From assembly GCF_000226295.1 (NCBI RefSeq), contig NC_016024.1, forward strand, positions 2,339,501-2,403,500: a stretch of DNA of 64,000 nucleotides. The letters are read 5' to 3'. A program made the translations under genes and the position numbers. The notes below the pieces were generated by a model that worked only from the letters and a program-made list of their open reading frames with translations, was not told the DNA's origin and made no database searches. This DNA comes from Chloracidobacterium thermophilum B. Its GTDB lineage: Bacteria > Acidobacteriota > Blastocatellia > Chloracidobacteriales > Chloracidobacteriaceae. Each line of letters starts with the position of its first letter. Position 1 is the stretch's first letter. Below, piece by piece: positions 39,009 to 48,679 of this stretch.

Positions 39009-39690
39009 CCGTGGGTTGAAACCCATCGTGGGTGAACCCACGATCCCGTGGGTTGAAACCCACGGATCATGTCGCCCACCAATCGTCCCCGTCGCGTCAG
39101 CGACGGCTGAACCCCACCGTGGATGTCCCGATTCGTGGTGTATCCGTACGATGGCGCCCGCATTCCCCTGCGGGCGGGAAATTGTGTCGTTCCGGCGATA
39201 TTCATCCGTCGCTACGCGACGGGGTGTGGGGGGTGTCGCGCTCCGTGGGTTGAAACCCACGGCTAAATTCATCCGTCGCTACGCGACGATGCATAAGGTG
39301 CAAACCTACAATGGGTTTCAACCCACGGTCGCTTGCCCCCACACACACCCGTGCGGGTGGGACGCCCGCGCTCCCAGGCCTGTCGCGCCAGCCGTGAGAC
39401 AGAAACCCGTGGACGTGGGCGTTGGTCGTGGGTTGCAACCGCATGTTTGCCGCGTAGCGGCAACAGAATTTTGCCGTGGGTTTCAACCCACGGATCATGT
39501 CGCCCACCAATCGTCCCCGTCGCGTCAGCGACGACTGAACCCCACCGTGGATGTCCCGATTCGTGGTGTATCCGTACGATGGCGCCCGCATTCCCATGCG
39601 GGCGGGAAATTGTGTCGTTCCGGCGATATTCATCCGTCGCTACGCGACGGGGTGTGGGGGGTGTCGCGCTCCGTGGGTTGAAACCCACGG
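39009..39690. repeat. Palindrome family A: CCGTGGGTT-NN-AACCCACGG
   Basis: Inverted repeats with 9-bp arms and a 2-bp centre. Full copies lie at 39046-39065, 39243-39262, 39474-39493 and 39671-39690; shorter or imperfect ones at 39009-39025, 39027-39042 and 39312-39325. The centre is GA in most copies and TC in 39474-39493, as expected if units sit in both orientations. They resemble REP-type intergenic palindromes in design. Confidence 0.88.
39046..39381. repeat. Long duplicated segment, copy 1
   Basis: About 336 bp that recurs 428 bp downstream with only scattered substitutions (for example GACGGCTGA against GACGACTGA, CCCCTGCGG against CCCATGCGG) and a short deletion near the end. It begins with the palindrome CCGTGGGTTGAAACCCACGG and contains two further palindrome types. 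No transposase is encoded, so a non-autonomous element or recombination between repeats may explain it. Confidence 0.9.
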
Positions 39691-39716
39691 CTAAATTCAT
39701 CCGTCGCTACGCGACG
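39090..39716. repeat. Palindrome family B: CGTCGC-N3/4-GCGACG
   Basis: Copies with centre TAC at 39206-39222, 39273-39288, 39634-39650 and 39701-39716, preceded by the conserved ATTCATC; related copies with centre GTCA at 39090-39105 and in the second duplicate. They alternate with family A, so the island is a mosaic of two palindromes and short linkers. Confidence 0.85.
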
Positions 39717-39805
39717 ATGCATAAGGTTCAAACCTGCAATGGTTTTCAACCTACGGTCGCTTGCTCACACACCCGTGCGGGTGGGACGCCCGCGCTCCCA
39801 AGCCT
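39474..39805. repeat. Long duplicated segment, copy 2
   Basis: Second copy of the duplication, nearly identical to 39046-39381 at a constant offset of 428 bp up to about 39765. Its first palindrome has the central dinucleotide TC instead of GA, and its last copy of that palindrome is degenerate (39740-39755). The spacer between copies (39382-39473) also carries partial palindromes, including GCCGCGTAGCGGC. Confidence 0.9.
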
Positions 39806-40119
39806 TTCCCTCCGGGAGGCCAAACGGCTTGCCCCACATCCCGCCTTCGCCTATCGTCGCAGGTGGTCGTCGTCCGTTCTATGCCGTACGTGCTGGGCGC
39901 CAGTGTTTGGGCCGATGCCGTTTGAACGGGAAGCTGCGGCCTTCACTTTGGGGCAAGACGCCATGGGCGTCGTGCGATGAAGTGCAGCCAGGCTACCCAC
40001 CTGTCCATGCAGGTTCAAACGACGCGCCACGACGGCGGTGGTGGTTGGCGACGACCTCCTTTGGCATCTCCCTCGTCAGGCGTGGGGGCCAGCCGACTTC
40101 CCCACCGGGTTTCCCAAGT

Positions 40120-40893
40120 ATGCTCCTCGTGATTGACGTTGGTAATACCAACACGACGCTGGGCGTTTATGCCGGCGAAACGTTGATTGCCCACTGGCGG
40201 CTGACGACCGAACGTGAACGCACCACAGACGAGTACGGCATTTTGTGCCGCAACCTGTTTACCATTTCCCAACTCGATCCGCGCGACATCACCGGCATTG
40301 CCATTGCCTCGGTCGTGCCGCCGCTGAACTTCACCTTTTTCCGCATGGCCCAGACGTACTTCGGGCGCGAGCCATTTTTCGTGCGCCCGACGGAAAACGT
40401 CGGCATGCCCATCCGGTACGACGTGCCGCAGGATGTCGGCGCAGACCGCATCGTGAATGCCGTGGCCGCTTATGCGCGCCACGGCGGACCCTGTGTCGTT
40501 GTGGACTTCGGTACGGCGACGACGTTCGATGCCATTTCTGAAGACGGAACCTATCTGGGCGGCGTCATTGCGCCGGGCATCGTCATCTCGGCCGAAGCCC
40601 TCTTTCAGCGGGCAGCCCGCCTGCCCCGGGTGAGCATCGCCCACCCGGCTCAAGTTATTGGCGCCTCCACCATCGGCAGTATCCAGTCGGGACTGTACTT
40701 CGGCTATATCGGACTCGTGGAAGGGATTTTGCAGCGCATGCAGGCGGAAATGGGCAGTTTGCGGGCCGTCATTGCCACGGGTGGACTGGCACGGCTGATT
40801 GGCAAGGGTTCGCCGCTCATCACCGAAATTGATGAAAATCTGACGCTTGAAGGGCTGCGCCTGATTTACCAGCGCAACGCCCGGACGGCTTAG
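40120..40893 (+). CDS. coaX: Type III pantothenate kinase
   Basis: First step of coenzyme A synthesis: phosphorylates pantothenate with ATP. ATG 40120 gives 257 residues beginning MLLVIDVGNTNTTLGVYAG, the phosphate-1 motif typical of CoaX; the frame is open further upstream but only through non-homologous sequence. Other motifs: DVPQDVGADRIVNAVAAYAR, VVDFGTATTFDAI and GGVIAPGIVISAEALF, plus VIATGGLARLI near the end. It belongs to the acetate/sugar kinase/Hsp70/actin superfamily and is insensitive to CoA feedback in known cases. The adjacent downstream gene starts 33 bp later. Confidence 0.95.
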   Translation: MLLVIDVGNTNTTLGVYAGETLIAHWRLTTERERTTDEYGILCRNLFTISQLDPRDITGIAIASVVPPLNFTFFRMAQTYFGREPFFVRPTENVGMPIRYDVPQDVGADRIVNAVAAYARHGGPCVVVDFGTATTFDAISEDGTYLGGVIAPGIVISAEALFQRAARLPRVSIAHPAQVIGASTIGSIQSGLYFGYIGLVEGILQRMQAEMGSLRAVIATGGLARLIGKGSPLITEIDENLTLEGLRLIYQRNARTA

Positions 40894-40926
40894 CCCGGCG
40901 CAGCTTCCAGCACCTTCGCATCGCCT

Positions 40927-41436
40927 ATGTCACCGACTTCTCCGCCCCTGCGCATTCTGCTGACCGGCGGAACGCTCGATAAGGTCTATGACGAGCGCAC
41001 CGGCAACCTCGTTTTTTCCCGGACGCACCTGTTCGACATGCTCGATCAGGCGCGGTGCTACCTGGCCAACATCACAATTGAGCCGGTCATGCTCAAGGAC
41101 AGCCTGGACATGACCGAAGCTGACCGGGCCATCATCCGTGCCGCCGTGGCGCGTGCACCGGAACACCACATCATCGTGACACACGGGACGGACACCATGA
41201 CCGAAACCGCCCAGGTCGTGGCCGCCCAGGTTACAGACAAAACCGTGGTGTTTGTGGGAGCGATGATTCCCTATGCCTTTGGCGGCTCGGATGCCCTGTT
41301 CAACCTGGGCTTTGCCCTGGCATCCGCCCGGACGCTGCCGCCGGGCGTCTATATCGCCATGAACGGCACAGTCTTTGACTGGCGCAATGTACGCAAAAAC
41401 CGCGAGCGGGGACGCTTCGAGCCGCTCCATCCCTGA
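40927..41436 (+). CDS. Short asparaginase-domain protein (N-terminal domain only)
   Basis: A 169-residue protein equal to the N-terminal catalytic half of L-asparaginase. The first active-site threonine lies in ILLTGGTLDKVYD and the second motif is VTHGTDTMTETA, followed by KTVVFVGAMIPYAFGGSDA. The C-terminal half of type I/II asparaginases (about 150 residues) is missing, and the end is a natural stop, not a visible frameshift. Stand-alone proteins of this size are known from other bacteria; whether they hydrolyse asparagine is unclear. The last residues are basic. It is probably co-transcribed with coaX. Confidence 0.82.
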   Translation: MSPTSPPLRILLTGGTLDKVYDERTGNLVFSRTHLFDMLDQARCYLANITIEPVMLKDSLDMTEADRAIIRAAVARAPEHHIIVTHGTDTMTETAQVVAAQVTDKTVVFVGAMIPYAFGGSDALFNLGFALASARTLPPGVYIAMNGTVFDWRNVRKNRERGRFEPLHP

Positions 41437-41471
41437 TGCCACACGGCAAGGAGACCGTGACCTGCATCAAC

Positions 41472-41888
41472 TTACGTCAGAAGGTGAATGGATGTCCCGG
41501 ACCAGACGCTGGTGAGGGTGTCTGCATCGCCGATAACCTGCATGTGCGTGGTGTCGCCGACGGTGTAGAGGGTCACATCCTCAATAGCGCCGATCGTCTT
41601 GGGCGGAGCCATGAAGTGCCGGACAGCCACTCCTGGTCCCTGCTCGCGTAAGGCAACGGCTTCTTCGTACAGTGCCCGGCGGGTGTCTTCCGGCAGGTCG
41701 AGTGCGGCAATGGCTTCTTCATCCTGTACGAGCGCCATGCTTCCGTCCGCATCCACACTCCACAGGTAAGGGATGTCGAGAAGGAAATGCAGGTGTTCAG
41801 GTTGCACATAAACGCCTAGAATCTGGCAACCAAACACATGCTTGACGACGTGTTCCTGGTGTTTCGTAAGCTGTCGGACTTCCATCAT
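41472..41888 (-). CDS. Hypothetical protein, 138 residues
   Basis: A soluble acidic protein starting [15 protein letters not shown] (ATG at 41888 or 41885). Not recognised. Visible features: a His-rich start, a middle part LALVQDEE-like with alternating acidic helices, and a C-terminal beta-rich segment ending in [12 protein letters not shown]. There are no membrane segments and only one Cys. The gene is convergent with the short asparaginase gene and divergent from the transglutaminase gene, with only 8 bp between the starts. Its reading frame agrees with the strong GC bias of real genes here, which supports it as coding. Confidence 0.62.
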   Translation of the reverse strand: MMEVRQLTKHQEHVVKHVFGCQILGVYVQPEHLHFLLDIPYLWSVDADGSMALVQDEEAIAALDLPEDTRRALYEEAVALREQGPGVAVRHFMAPPKTIGAIEDVTLYTVGDTTHMQVIGDADTLTSVWSGTSIHLLT

Positions 41889-41896
41889 TGACGCCC

Positions 41897-44140
41897 ATGA
41901 ACATCGAGCTGTTTTTCAAAGCGGCATCCTATGCCCTGGTTACGGGTGGCTTTTTGACGCTGGCGCTCACCGGACGGGTGGATGTGGCGACGTGTATCCT
42001 CTACAGCCTGGCGCTCATCGCAAGCTGGTTTGCCGACCGTCCGGGGCTGCGGCTGCAAATCAGTGAACGGGTCGCCAACTGGTGCGTCGTGGGATATGCG
42101 CCCTTTGCCTACCTGGATTTGCGGTATCTCAGCAGTTCGTGGATTACGGCGCTCATTCACTTCGTGCTGTTCGTCTCGATTTTCAAGCTCTTTCAGGTCA
42201 AGCGCGACCGTGACTGGGTGTTTCTCTACCTGCTGGCCGTGTTTGAAATGCTGCTTGCGGCCGGTCTCACCATTGATGCCCTGTTCCTGCTGCTGCTTAC
42301 GGGTTTCACGCTGACCGGACTGGCGGCCCTTCAGGCGTTTGAAGTGGTGCGGACGGGTCGGAATCTCCGTCAGCCCCTGCGCACGGTGACCTTGTCCTAT
42401 GACGGTCAACAGGCGCGGCAGGCCAGTCGTCCGGTACGCTACCTGCTGGTGATGACACTGGTCATGGCGGCGCTCATCGGAGCCCTGAGCGTCCCGACCT
42501 TCTTCCTGTTGCCGCGCTGGAACACGGGCCTGCTGTCCCAGACCTTCAGCGAAGACACGGCGATGACCGGCTTTTCCGACCTTTCCATCACGCTTGGCTC
42601 AGTGGGTAACATCAAAAGCGACGAGCGCACGGCCCTGCGCGTCCGGGTTGAAACGCCGCTGCCGCCCTACCTTCACTGGCGCGGCATGGTGATGACGCAC
42701 TTCGATGGCAGGGAATGGACACGGCCGGAAGCCAACCGGCGCGTGGCGGTCAGGCTCCAGAATGGGGAGTACATCCTCAATGAACGCCAGCCACGGGGAC
42801 AGGTAGTGGTGCAGAGGGTGTACCTGGAACCGATGAACACCAGCGCCCTGTTTCACTGCGGCCAGCCGGTACTTGTCTCCAATCTGCGTGGCCTGGCGCA
42901 GGATGCAACCGGAACGCTCTACCGGGCGGAACACGGAGCACGCCTAAGCTACACTGTGCTGTCCCATCTGGATGAAACGCCGGAGGAGCAGTTACGACAG
43001 GACCCGCTCCAGTATGATGCCCAGACCCGCGCCACCTTCCTGCAACTGCCGGCGACGTTTGATGCACGGGTGACGCAACTCGCCCGTGAGATCACCGCCG
43101 GTGCCACTAATGGCTACGACCGGGCGCGTGCCATCGAGCAACACCTCAAAACACGCTGTGCCTACACGCTTGAACTCCAACGGGGAAACGAGCCGGACCC
43201 CATTGTGGACTTCCTGTTCGAGACACGCCGCGGCCACTGTGAGTATTTTGCTTCGGCGATGGTGCTGATGTGCCGCTCGCTGGGGCTGGCCGCGCGACTG
43301 GCCGGAGGCTATCACCTTGGCGAGTACAATGATCTCAACAATACCTACCTCGTTCGGCAATCCGATGCCCACGCCTGGGTCGAGGTGTATTTTCCGCAAA
43401 CGGGGACGTGGGTCGAATTTGACCCCACACCAGCGGCAGCCGCCAGCCCACGGACCGCAGCCTCCGGGTTGCTGACTTCAGCACGGCGCTACATCGAGGC
43501 TCTGCGCACGTTCTACATTGACTATGTCATTGCCTACGATGCTCAGCGCCAACGTATGCTGGCGCAGGATGTCGGCCGCACTGCCGTGCAGTATCAGACA
43601 ACGGCGGAAACCCGCCTCTACCGCTACCGCGAGCAACTCAGAATGTGGGCCATCTCCCAGTTGATATGGATGTACTCGGCCGTGACGGGTACGGAATTTT
43701 TCCATCACCTTACGGTGTTGCTGGTGCTGGCGGGCATCCTGTTGCTGATGCTGGCCGGCTACCTGCTCTGGTGGCGCATCCGGCACACGCCACGGCTTCT
43801 CTTTGAACGTCGGTGGTTGAGCTGGCTTGCCCCGCTGTTCCGCTGGACGCTGCGCCAGGACGAACGTCAGTCGGCCGTCCTGTTTTACGATGAGATGGCC
43901 GCGCTGCTGAGCCGCGCCGGACACCGCCGCGCACCACATCAAACGCCACTGGAATTTGCTTTGGCAACCGGCTTCGAGGAAGTCCTCACCATCACCCGGG
44001 CCTACAATCAGGCGCGCTATGGCGACCGGCTCGAACTCGACACCCGGCAGATTGACCGGGCACTCCAGGGGCTGCGCCAGCGTTTGCGGCAGCGCCGGTC
44101 AGGGTTCTGGCGCGGGTTCCGGTGGCTTGGGGGCCGCTAG
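41897..44140 (+). CDS. TgpA-like membrane transglutaminase
   Basis: A 747-residue inner membrane protein. ATG 41897 is preferred over the TTG at 41888. Residues 1-200 form several membrane helices (DUF3488-like region). A large extracytoplasmic part follows with the transglutaminase-like domain: catalytic Cys in [20 protein letters not shown], His in [12 protein letters not shown] and Asp in [11 protein letters not shown] last helix (about 610-635, [20 protein letters not shown]) precedes a cytoplasmic DUF4129-like tail. TgpA of Pseudomonas is essential and periplasmic, but the substrate is unknown. Often it pairs with a DUF58 protein and a MoxR ATPase; neither is adjacent here. Confidence 0.9.
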   Translation: MNIELFFKAASYALVTGGFLTLALTGRVDVATCILYSLALIASWFADRPGLRLQISERVANWCVVGYAPFAYLDLRYLSSSWITALIHFVLFVSIFKLFQVKRDRDWVFLYLLAVFEMLLAAGLTIDALFLLLLTGFTLTGLAALQAFEVVRTGRNLRQPLRTVTLSYDGQQARQASRPVRYLLVMTLVMAALIGALSVPTFFLLPRWNTGLLSQTFSEDTAMTGFSDLSITLGSVGNIKSDERTALRVRVETPLPPYLHWRGMVMTHFDGREWTRPEANRRVAVRLQNGEYILNERQPRGQVVVQRVYLEPMNTSALFHCGQPVLVSNLRGLAQDATGTLYRAEHGARLSYTVLSHLDETPEEQLRQDPLQYDAQTRATFLQLPATFDARVTQLAREITAGATNGYDRARAIEQHLKTRCAYTLELQRGNEPDPIVDFLFETRRGHCEYFASAMVLMCRSLGLAARLAGGYHLGEYNDLNNTYLVRQSDAHAWVEVYFPQTGTWVEFDPTPAAAASPRTAASGLLTSARRYIEALRTFYIDYVIAYDAQRQRMLAQDVGRTAVQYQTTAETRLYRYREQLRMWAISQLIWMYSAVTGTEFFHHLTVLLVLAGILLLMLAGYLLWWRIRHTPRLLFERRWLSWLAPLFRWTLRQDERQSAVLFYDEMAALLSRAGHRRAPHQTPLEFALATGFEEVLTITRAYNQARYGDRLELDTRQIDRALQGLRQRLRQRRSGFWRGFRWLGGR

Positions 44141-44163
44141 GCGGCAACTGGGCCGCGGCTGAT

Positions 44164-46053
44164 TCAAGCCGTTTGGGCAACCCGTTTTCCATTCCCAAGG
44201 TGCAGGCTGAGAATGGCCAGCGCCGCCGGTGTCACACCCGGAATCCGCGCGGCCTGTCCCAGGGTTGCCGGACGGATGCGCGCAAACTTGTCAGCCATTT
44301 CACGCGACAGTCCCGGCAGCCGCGTGAAGTCGAGGTTTGCCGGAATGGCCACATCGGCGGCTTTGGACAGCTTCCGGGCCGTGGCCTCGTGGTGACGAAC
44401 GTAGCCAGCGTACTTGAGGTCATTGACGGCAACTTCCAGTTCGGACTCGTCAAAGTCCGTCACTCCGGCCCGACGCAGGGCGGCCGCCAGATGTTCCGCC
44501 GTAACTTCCGGGCGCCGCGCCAAAGCTGACAAGCGCTGCTTTTCCCGCAGAACAATCCCGGTCTCGGCGGCAAGGGCGTCGGCTTCCCAGGAGTCCGGGC
44601 GGATGGAACAGGCTTCAAGCAGCGTGTGGCAGGTCTGGATGCGTGCCTGCCGCTGCTGGAAACGCTGGTAGTCGTCTTCACTGACCAGGCCGATGGCGTG
44701 GCCGAGTGGCGTCAGGCGCTGGTCGCTGTTGTCAATCCGCAGCAGAAGCCGCACTTCGGAGCGGGAAGTAAACATCCGGTAGGGTTCATCCACGCCTTGG
44801 GTTGTCAGGTCGTCCACGAGGACGCCAATGTAGCTGCTGGCGCGGTCGAGCACCACTGGCGGGAGACCCTTGGCCAGACGGGCAGCATTGATGCCGGCAA
44901 CCAGTCCCTGGCAGCCGGCTTCCTCATAACCCGTCGTGCCGTTGATCTGCCCGGCATGGAACAGTCCCCGGATGCGCTTGGTTTCCAAAGTCGGCTTGAG
45001 TTCCGTGGGGTCGACCATGTCGTATTCGATGGCATAGCCCGGACGGATGAGTTGCGCCTGTTCGAGACCGGGAATCGTGCGCACGAGGCGTTCCTGCACC
45101 TCAATCGGGAGGCTCGTCGAAATCCCGTTGACATACACCTCGTGGGTTTCAAAGCCTTCGGGTTCGAGAAACACCTGGTGGCGCGGTTTGTCGGGAAACT
45201 TCACAACCTTGTCCTCAATGGACGGACAGTAGCGGGGCCCGATGGACTGAATCTGCCCGCTGTACATGGGCGACTTGTCCAGGTTCTCACGAATCACCCG
45301 GTGGGTTTCTTCATTGGTATAGGTGATGTAGCAGGACAGTTGGCGGCGAGTGATGGCTTTTGTCCCAAAGGAAAAGGGTGTGGGGTTGGGGTCGCCCGGT
45401 TGCTCCTCACACTTTGACCAGTCAATGGTTTTGGCATGGACGCGCGGCGGCGTGCCGGTTTTGAGCCGTCCCACGCGAAATCCGAGGCGGCGAAAGCTTT
45501 CGGCAAGCAGCAGGGAAGGCAGTTCTCCGGCGCGGCCGGCCTGGTAGGTGCGCGTACCGATGTGAATGAGGCCGTTGAGGAATGTCCCGGTACAGATCAC
45601 CACGGCTGACGCGCCGAGCCGCCGGCCGTCCCACATCTCGACGCCGACGATGCGTTCCTGTTCGACCATCAAATCAATGACCTCGCCCTGCCGCAGGTGG
45701 AGGTTTTCGATGGTTTCGAGAAAGCGCCGCATTTCGGTTCGGTACAGCGCACGGTCGGCCTGCGCGCGTGGCGACTGCACCGCCGGCCCACGGCTTCGGT
45801 TGAGCATCCGAAACTGGATTCCCGTCCGGTCAATGATCCTGCCCATCAGCCCGCCCAAGGCGTCCATTTCGCGTACCAGGTGCCCCTTGGCAATGCCGCC
45901 AATGGCAGGGTTGCAGGACATCTGGGCAATGAGGTCGAGGTTGAGCGTGATGAGCGCCGTCTGGCAGCCGAGCTTGGCAGCGGCGTGGGCAGCCTCGCAT
46001 CCGGCGTGTCCGGCGCCAATAACAATGACATCAAAAACTTCGTTGAACGGCAT
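44164..46053 (-). CDS. mnmG: tRNA uridine-34 5-carboxymethylaminomethyl modification enzyme
   Basis: FAD enzyme that with MnmE modifies the wobble uridine of several tRNAs. ATG 46053 gives 629 residues starting [22 protein letters not shown]; the frame is open to 46242, but that extension translates repeat family C and is rejected. Signatures: [21 protein letters not shown] (split over the FAD domain), [35 protein letters not shown], and [20 protein letters not shown]. The C-terminal helical domain for MnmE and tRNA binding is complete ([18 protein letters not shown]). It is convergent with the TgpA-like gene. Confidence 0.96.
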   Translation of the reverse strand: MPFNEVFDVIVIGAGHAGCEAAHAAAKLGCQTALITLNLDLIAQMSCNPAIGGIAKGHLVREMDALGGLMGRIIDRTGIQFRMLNRSRGPAVQSPRAQADRALYRTEMRRFLETIENLHLRQGEVIDLMVEQERIVGVEMWDGRRLGASAVVICTGTFLNGLIHIGTRTYQAGRAGELPSLLLAESFRRLGFRVGRLKTGTPPRVHAKTIDWSKCEEQPGDPNPTPFSFGTKAITRRQLSCYITYTNEETHRVIRENLDKSPMYSGQIQSIGPRYCPSIEDKVVKFPDKPRHQVFLEPEGFETHEVYVNGISTSLPIEVQERLVRTIPGLEQAQLIRPGYAIEYDMVDPTELKPTLETKRIRGLFHAGQINGTTGYEEAGCQGLVAGINAARLAKGLPPVVLDRASSYIGVLVDDLTTQGVDEPYRMFTSRSEVRLLLRIDNSDQRLTPLGHAIGLVSEDDYQRFQQRQARIQTCHTLLEACSIRPDSWEADALAAETGIVLREKQRLSALARRPEVTAEHLAAALRRAGVTDFDESELEVAVNDLKYAGYVRHHEATARKLSKAADVAIPANLDFTRLPGLSREMADKFARIRPATLGQAARIPGVTPAALAILSLHLGNGKRVAQTA

Positions 46054-46060
46054 ACCCTCT

Positions 46061-46116
46061 GGGAGCGCGGGCATCCTGCCCGTGGAACAACCTGGGAGCG
46101 CGGGCATCCTGCCCGC
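46061..46116. repeat. Two copies of repeat family C in the mnmG leader
   Basis: Direct copies of GGGAGCGCGGGCATCCTGCC at 46061-46083 and 46094-46116, 33 bp apart, identical over about 22 bp. They lie between the predicted promoter and the mnmG start, so they would be transcribed. Each can form a small hairpin through GCGGGC and GCCCGC. The first ends only 7 bp from the start codon and may cover the ribosome site. Confidence 0.88.
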
Positions 46117-46143
46117 ATGGAAACCCGTCTGAAAACAAAGGGG

Positions 46144-46173
46144 AGTGTACCGAGGGGCCAACCGGACTGACAA
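46144..46173 (-). promoter_or_regulatory. Predicted promoter of mnmG
   Basis: On the minus strand TTGTCA (46168-46173) and TACACT (46144-46149) are separated by 18 bp, matching the consensus at 5 and 4 positions. Predicted start of transcription near 46137, giving a leader of about 85 nt that contains both family C repeats. Confidence 0.5.
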
Positions 46174-46377
46174 CCACGCCCGGCGCGTCTCACGCCTCTC
46201 CGGGGGCCAGTTGCCGTCGCTGGAGGGTGCGCAGCACGGCATCAGTCCACAGAAGCGTCGGCGACCTTTCAGCTATCCTGAAAGTGCTGACCTGTAAACA
46301 ACTGCCGTGAACGCCTGGCACGGCAGGACTGAAAACATCCTGGCCATTTCCCCGCGTTCCCGGCAGGCGAGGCGCAT

Positions 46378-47595
46378 TCACTCTGGCCGCTCCAGTGGCG
46401 GTACGACGGCGCAGTAATCCCGCTCAAAACGTGCTGTGTAGTCACGCAGCAGTTCCGTCACCCGCTCATGGCGGTCAGAGCGCACAACCAGTCCAACGTG
46501 ATACCGTTTCTTGACCCGGTACACAATTTCCGGGTCGGTAAACGAGGACGTGTCCGGGTACTCCTGACGTGCCAGGGAAAGGGCGACACCACCGTATTCC
46601 TGGCGCGTCGGCGGCAGGACATAGGGAACCTCCCCACGCCCCAGCTCAATTTTCGCCCACTCCGCCCAGATGTTGACTCCGCTGGCGGCCTCAAGCGCCT
46701 CGGCAATGTAGGCGCCGCCCACCCGACTGGCAATTTCCAGAAAATAAAACTCGCCGTCTTCGGCACTCTTGATGAACTCGGCATGCGTCGCGCCACGCCG
46801 CATGCGCAGCCCCGTAATGAGCTTGCGGTTAATGTCCAGCAGGGCAGCCCGCTCCGGGCTGTCATAGGGCAGGGTTTGGGTGGTGAAGACCCCGCCCTCG
46901 TGCGCGACACTCATCGGTGGCCGCCCATACCGGTTCACCCCGGCAAAGACGACCTCTCCGTTTTCGACCAGCGAATCCACGTGATACACATCCCCGGCAA
47001 CAAATCGCTCCAGGACATAGTTGCTCGACCGCTCGCTGAGGCGGTCGCGGGCATCCAGATAGTCAATCGTGCGCCAGACCTGCTCGCTGTCGTAGAGCTT
47101 CTTGATGCCAATGGCCGAGACATCCGAGCGCGGTTTCATCACCCAGGGCGGCGGGATGCGCTTCATGTAGTCTTCCAGGTCCTGGTAGTTGAGCACGTGA
47201 ACGAAGTCCGGCACCCGCACGCCAGCCTGCTGTGCTTCGATGCGCATGGCGAGTTTGTCGCGGAAGTGCCGCGCCGTCGTGCTGCCCATGCCCGGCAGGC
47301 GCAGGTGTTCCCGGATGAGCGCTGCCGTCAGTACGTCGAGTTCTTCCAACGCCACGACCGTGTGCAGCTTGCGCGGCCGCGCCAACTGCGCCACGGTGTA
47401 GATGAACAACTCCGGCGAGGCATCATTCGGCAGGGGGATCAACTCGTCGAGGCTTTCAAACGGCCAGTCCTCGTGGCGGAACTTCTCTTTCGTCACGAGA
47501 ACGACCCGGCATCCCTGGCGCTTGACTTCGCGCAGGAATTCGACGCCTTTGAAATAACTCGCCAAACAGACAACAGTTCGCTCGTGATTCGTCAT
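46378..47595 (-). CDS. ATP-grasp ligase of unknown substrate
   Basis: A 405-residue protein. ATG 47595 has GGAGAGG about 14 nt upstream; the frame extends to 47721, but without homology. Residues 1-110 form a Rossmann-like pre-ATP-grasp domain (VVCLASYFKGVEFLREVKRQ, VVLVTKEKF). The ATP-grasp core follows: PPPWVMKPRSDVSAIGIKKL (ATP-binding Lys), YVLERFVAGDVYHVDSLV, and GEFYFLEIASRVGGAYIAEA, where E and the later residues are Mg2+ ligands. Relatives include carboxylate-amine ligases making dipeptides or modified peptides. The neighbours do not reveal the substrate. The gene ends the long minus-strand block before mnmG but is 136 bp away from the gene upstream. Confidence 0.8.
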   Translation of the reverse strand: MTNHERTVVCLASYFKGVEFLREVKRQGCRVVLVTKEKFRHEDWPFESLDELIPLPNDASPELFIYTVAQLARPRKLHTVVALEELDVLTAALIREHLRLPGMGSTTARHFRDKLAMRIEAQQAGVRVPDFVHVLNYQDLEDYMKRIPPPWVMKPRSDVSAIGIKKLYDSEQVWRTIDYLDARDRLSERSSNYVLERFVAGDVYHVDSLVENGEVVFAGVNRYGRPPMSVAHEGGVFTTQTLPYDSPERAALLDINRKLITGLRMRRGATHAEFIKSAEDGEFYFLEIASRVGGAYIAEALEAASGVNIWAEWAKIELGRGEVPYVLPPTRQEYGGVALSLARQEYPDTSSFTDPEIVYRVKKRYHVGLVVRSDRHERVTELLRDYTARFERDYCAVVPPLERPE

Positions 47596-47731
47596 GGGTT
47601 GGGCCCTGACCTCTCCTGAAGCTTGGAAAAGCGACTTGAAATGGCAGCGTGTGACCGCAGGATAACCCGCCAACCCGGCCGCAGGCAATCGCCAATCTGA
47701 TGAACTGTCCGGTGCAGACACCGGTCAGCTG

Positions 47732-48679
47732 TCATGGGTTCTCCGGGGGATAGGGTTCAACCCGGAGTGTGCCGCGCGCCGTCATCAGTTGTAACGCCGC
47801 GCCCCCGACCCCAAATCGCCCACGGGTGCGCAGCCCAAAGGGGCTGTCCGGTGGAATGTCCGCATCACGGTTGAGGGGATAGCGAATATCCAGTGGTGTG
47901 CTGGCCGCCAAAGTGACGTCAGCGGCAAAACCGCGTGGCACACTCAACACAATGTCTCCAACCCCTACCTGCAAATCCAACCCAGAACCGCGCCAGCTTC
48001 GTCCATTGAGTTCGACTCTGGCCGCGCCCGTCGCCAGTCGTCCGACCACCGTTCCGGCTACGCCGCTCAGCACAACCCGGCCGCGCTGCACGGTAAACAC
48101 AATGCCGCCGTAGATGTCAGCCAACGACAGATCGCCGTCAAAAACGGCGATTTCCAGGTCCGTGTATTCCGGGACGACGACCTTGTAATCTATGCGGTAG
48201 GGCAGGCGCAGCAGCGGACTGGCCAGCCCTTCGGATACTGCGCGGCGCTCTTTGCGGGACAGGTTTTTGACAGCCGGACCCAGTGACATGAGGTGCAAAC
48301 GGACATCGCGGGTGTCAATCTGGAAGCCAATCCGTTCCGCCAGAGCCGCCAACTCGGCGGACGATGCGCCTTCCACCCGAATCGTCGCCTGAACCACGAG
48401 TTCCGACCGTTTGCTGCCGGTAACGGTCAGACTGCCCTGCGGCGGAAGGGTGATTTTGAGCGCCCGGCCATACTCGAAGCGCATTTTCTGCTCGCGGACG
48501 TATTCCTGAAAAAGACGCCCGTCGTCAGTCTTTCCTTCGGCCTTGAGCGTGGCAGTGGCCGGCGGCACGGTTGGCGACGGCGGCACTTGTTGCGCCAGTG
48601 CACCTGTTTCGGGCCAAAGAAGCCAGACCAGACCAGCGCCGACCAGCCACAGCCGGCAGACCTTCCCGCCCGGCCTCAT
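47732..48679 (-). CDS. Exported DUF4097-like beta-helix protein
   Basis: A 315-residue protein with an N-terminal signal peptide (about 1-29, [20 protein letters not shown], cleaved at AQQ). After a Pro/Thr linker comes a beta-strand-rich part with short repeated strings ([60 protein letters not shown]) resembling DUF4097/putative adhesin head domains that form beta-helices. The role is unknown; these proteins are usually found with envelope stress genes. Its start overlaps the carA stop by four bases, which is an unexpected pairing with a biosynthetic gene. Confidence 0.72.
   Translation of the reverse strand: MRPGGKVCRLWLVGAGLVWLLWPETGALAQQVPPSPTVPPATATLKAEGKTDDGRLFQEYVREQKMRFEYGRALKITLPPQGSLTVTGSKRSELVVQATIRVEGASSAELAALAERIGFQIDTRDVRLHLMSLGPAVKNLSRKERRAVSEGLASPLLRLPYRIDYKVVVPEYTDLEIAVFDGDLSLADIYGGIVFTVQRGRVVLSGVAGTVVGRLATGAARVELNGRSWRGSGLDLQVGVGDIVLSVPRGFAADVTLAASTPLDIRYPLNRDADIPPDSPFGLRTRGRFGVGGAALQLMTARGTLRVEPYPPENP

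Larger units (their letters stand above)
38730..40119. other. Gene-free repeat island (about 1.4 kb)
   Basis: The longest gap of the window, between divergent glsA and coaX. It holds dispersed palindromes of at least three types and a duplicated segment of about 335 bp. Open frames of 70-250 codons exist on both strands in several frames at once, but they simply translate the repeats (recurring strings such as GFNPR, RRYA, HPRWG), overlap one another and lack family features. I do not call any of them a gene. The last 280 bp before coaX (39840-40119) are unique sequence without a recognised feature. Confidence 0.8.
46054..46377. other. Intergenic region upstream of mnmG
   Basis: A 324-bp gap. 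Beyond the repeats and promoter listed separately, bases 46180-46377 show no gene, RNA or hairpin that I recognise; a 63-codon open frame on the minus strand has no supporting feature. Confidence 0.5.

Noticed and set aside
39000-39720. CRISPR-like array of short palindromic repeats
   Set aside because: Spacing between repeats is irregular, the intervening sequences are themselves duplicated, and no cas gene is present.
38938-39980. Several open frames of 70-250 codons on both strands in the repeat island
   Set aside because: They translate palindromes and duplicated linkers, overlap each other in different frames, recur in both duplicate copies and have no domain, signal peptide or ribosome site.
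46054-46242. N-terminal extension of mnmG by 63 codons
   Set aside because: The extension translates repeat family C twice and lies upstream of the conserved FAD-binding start; the predicted promoter also lies inside it.
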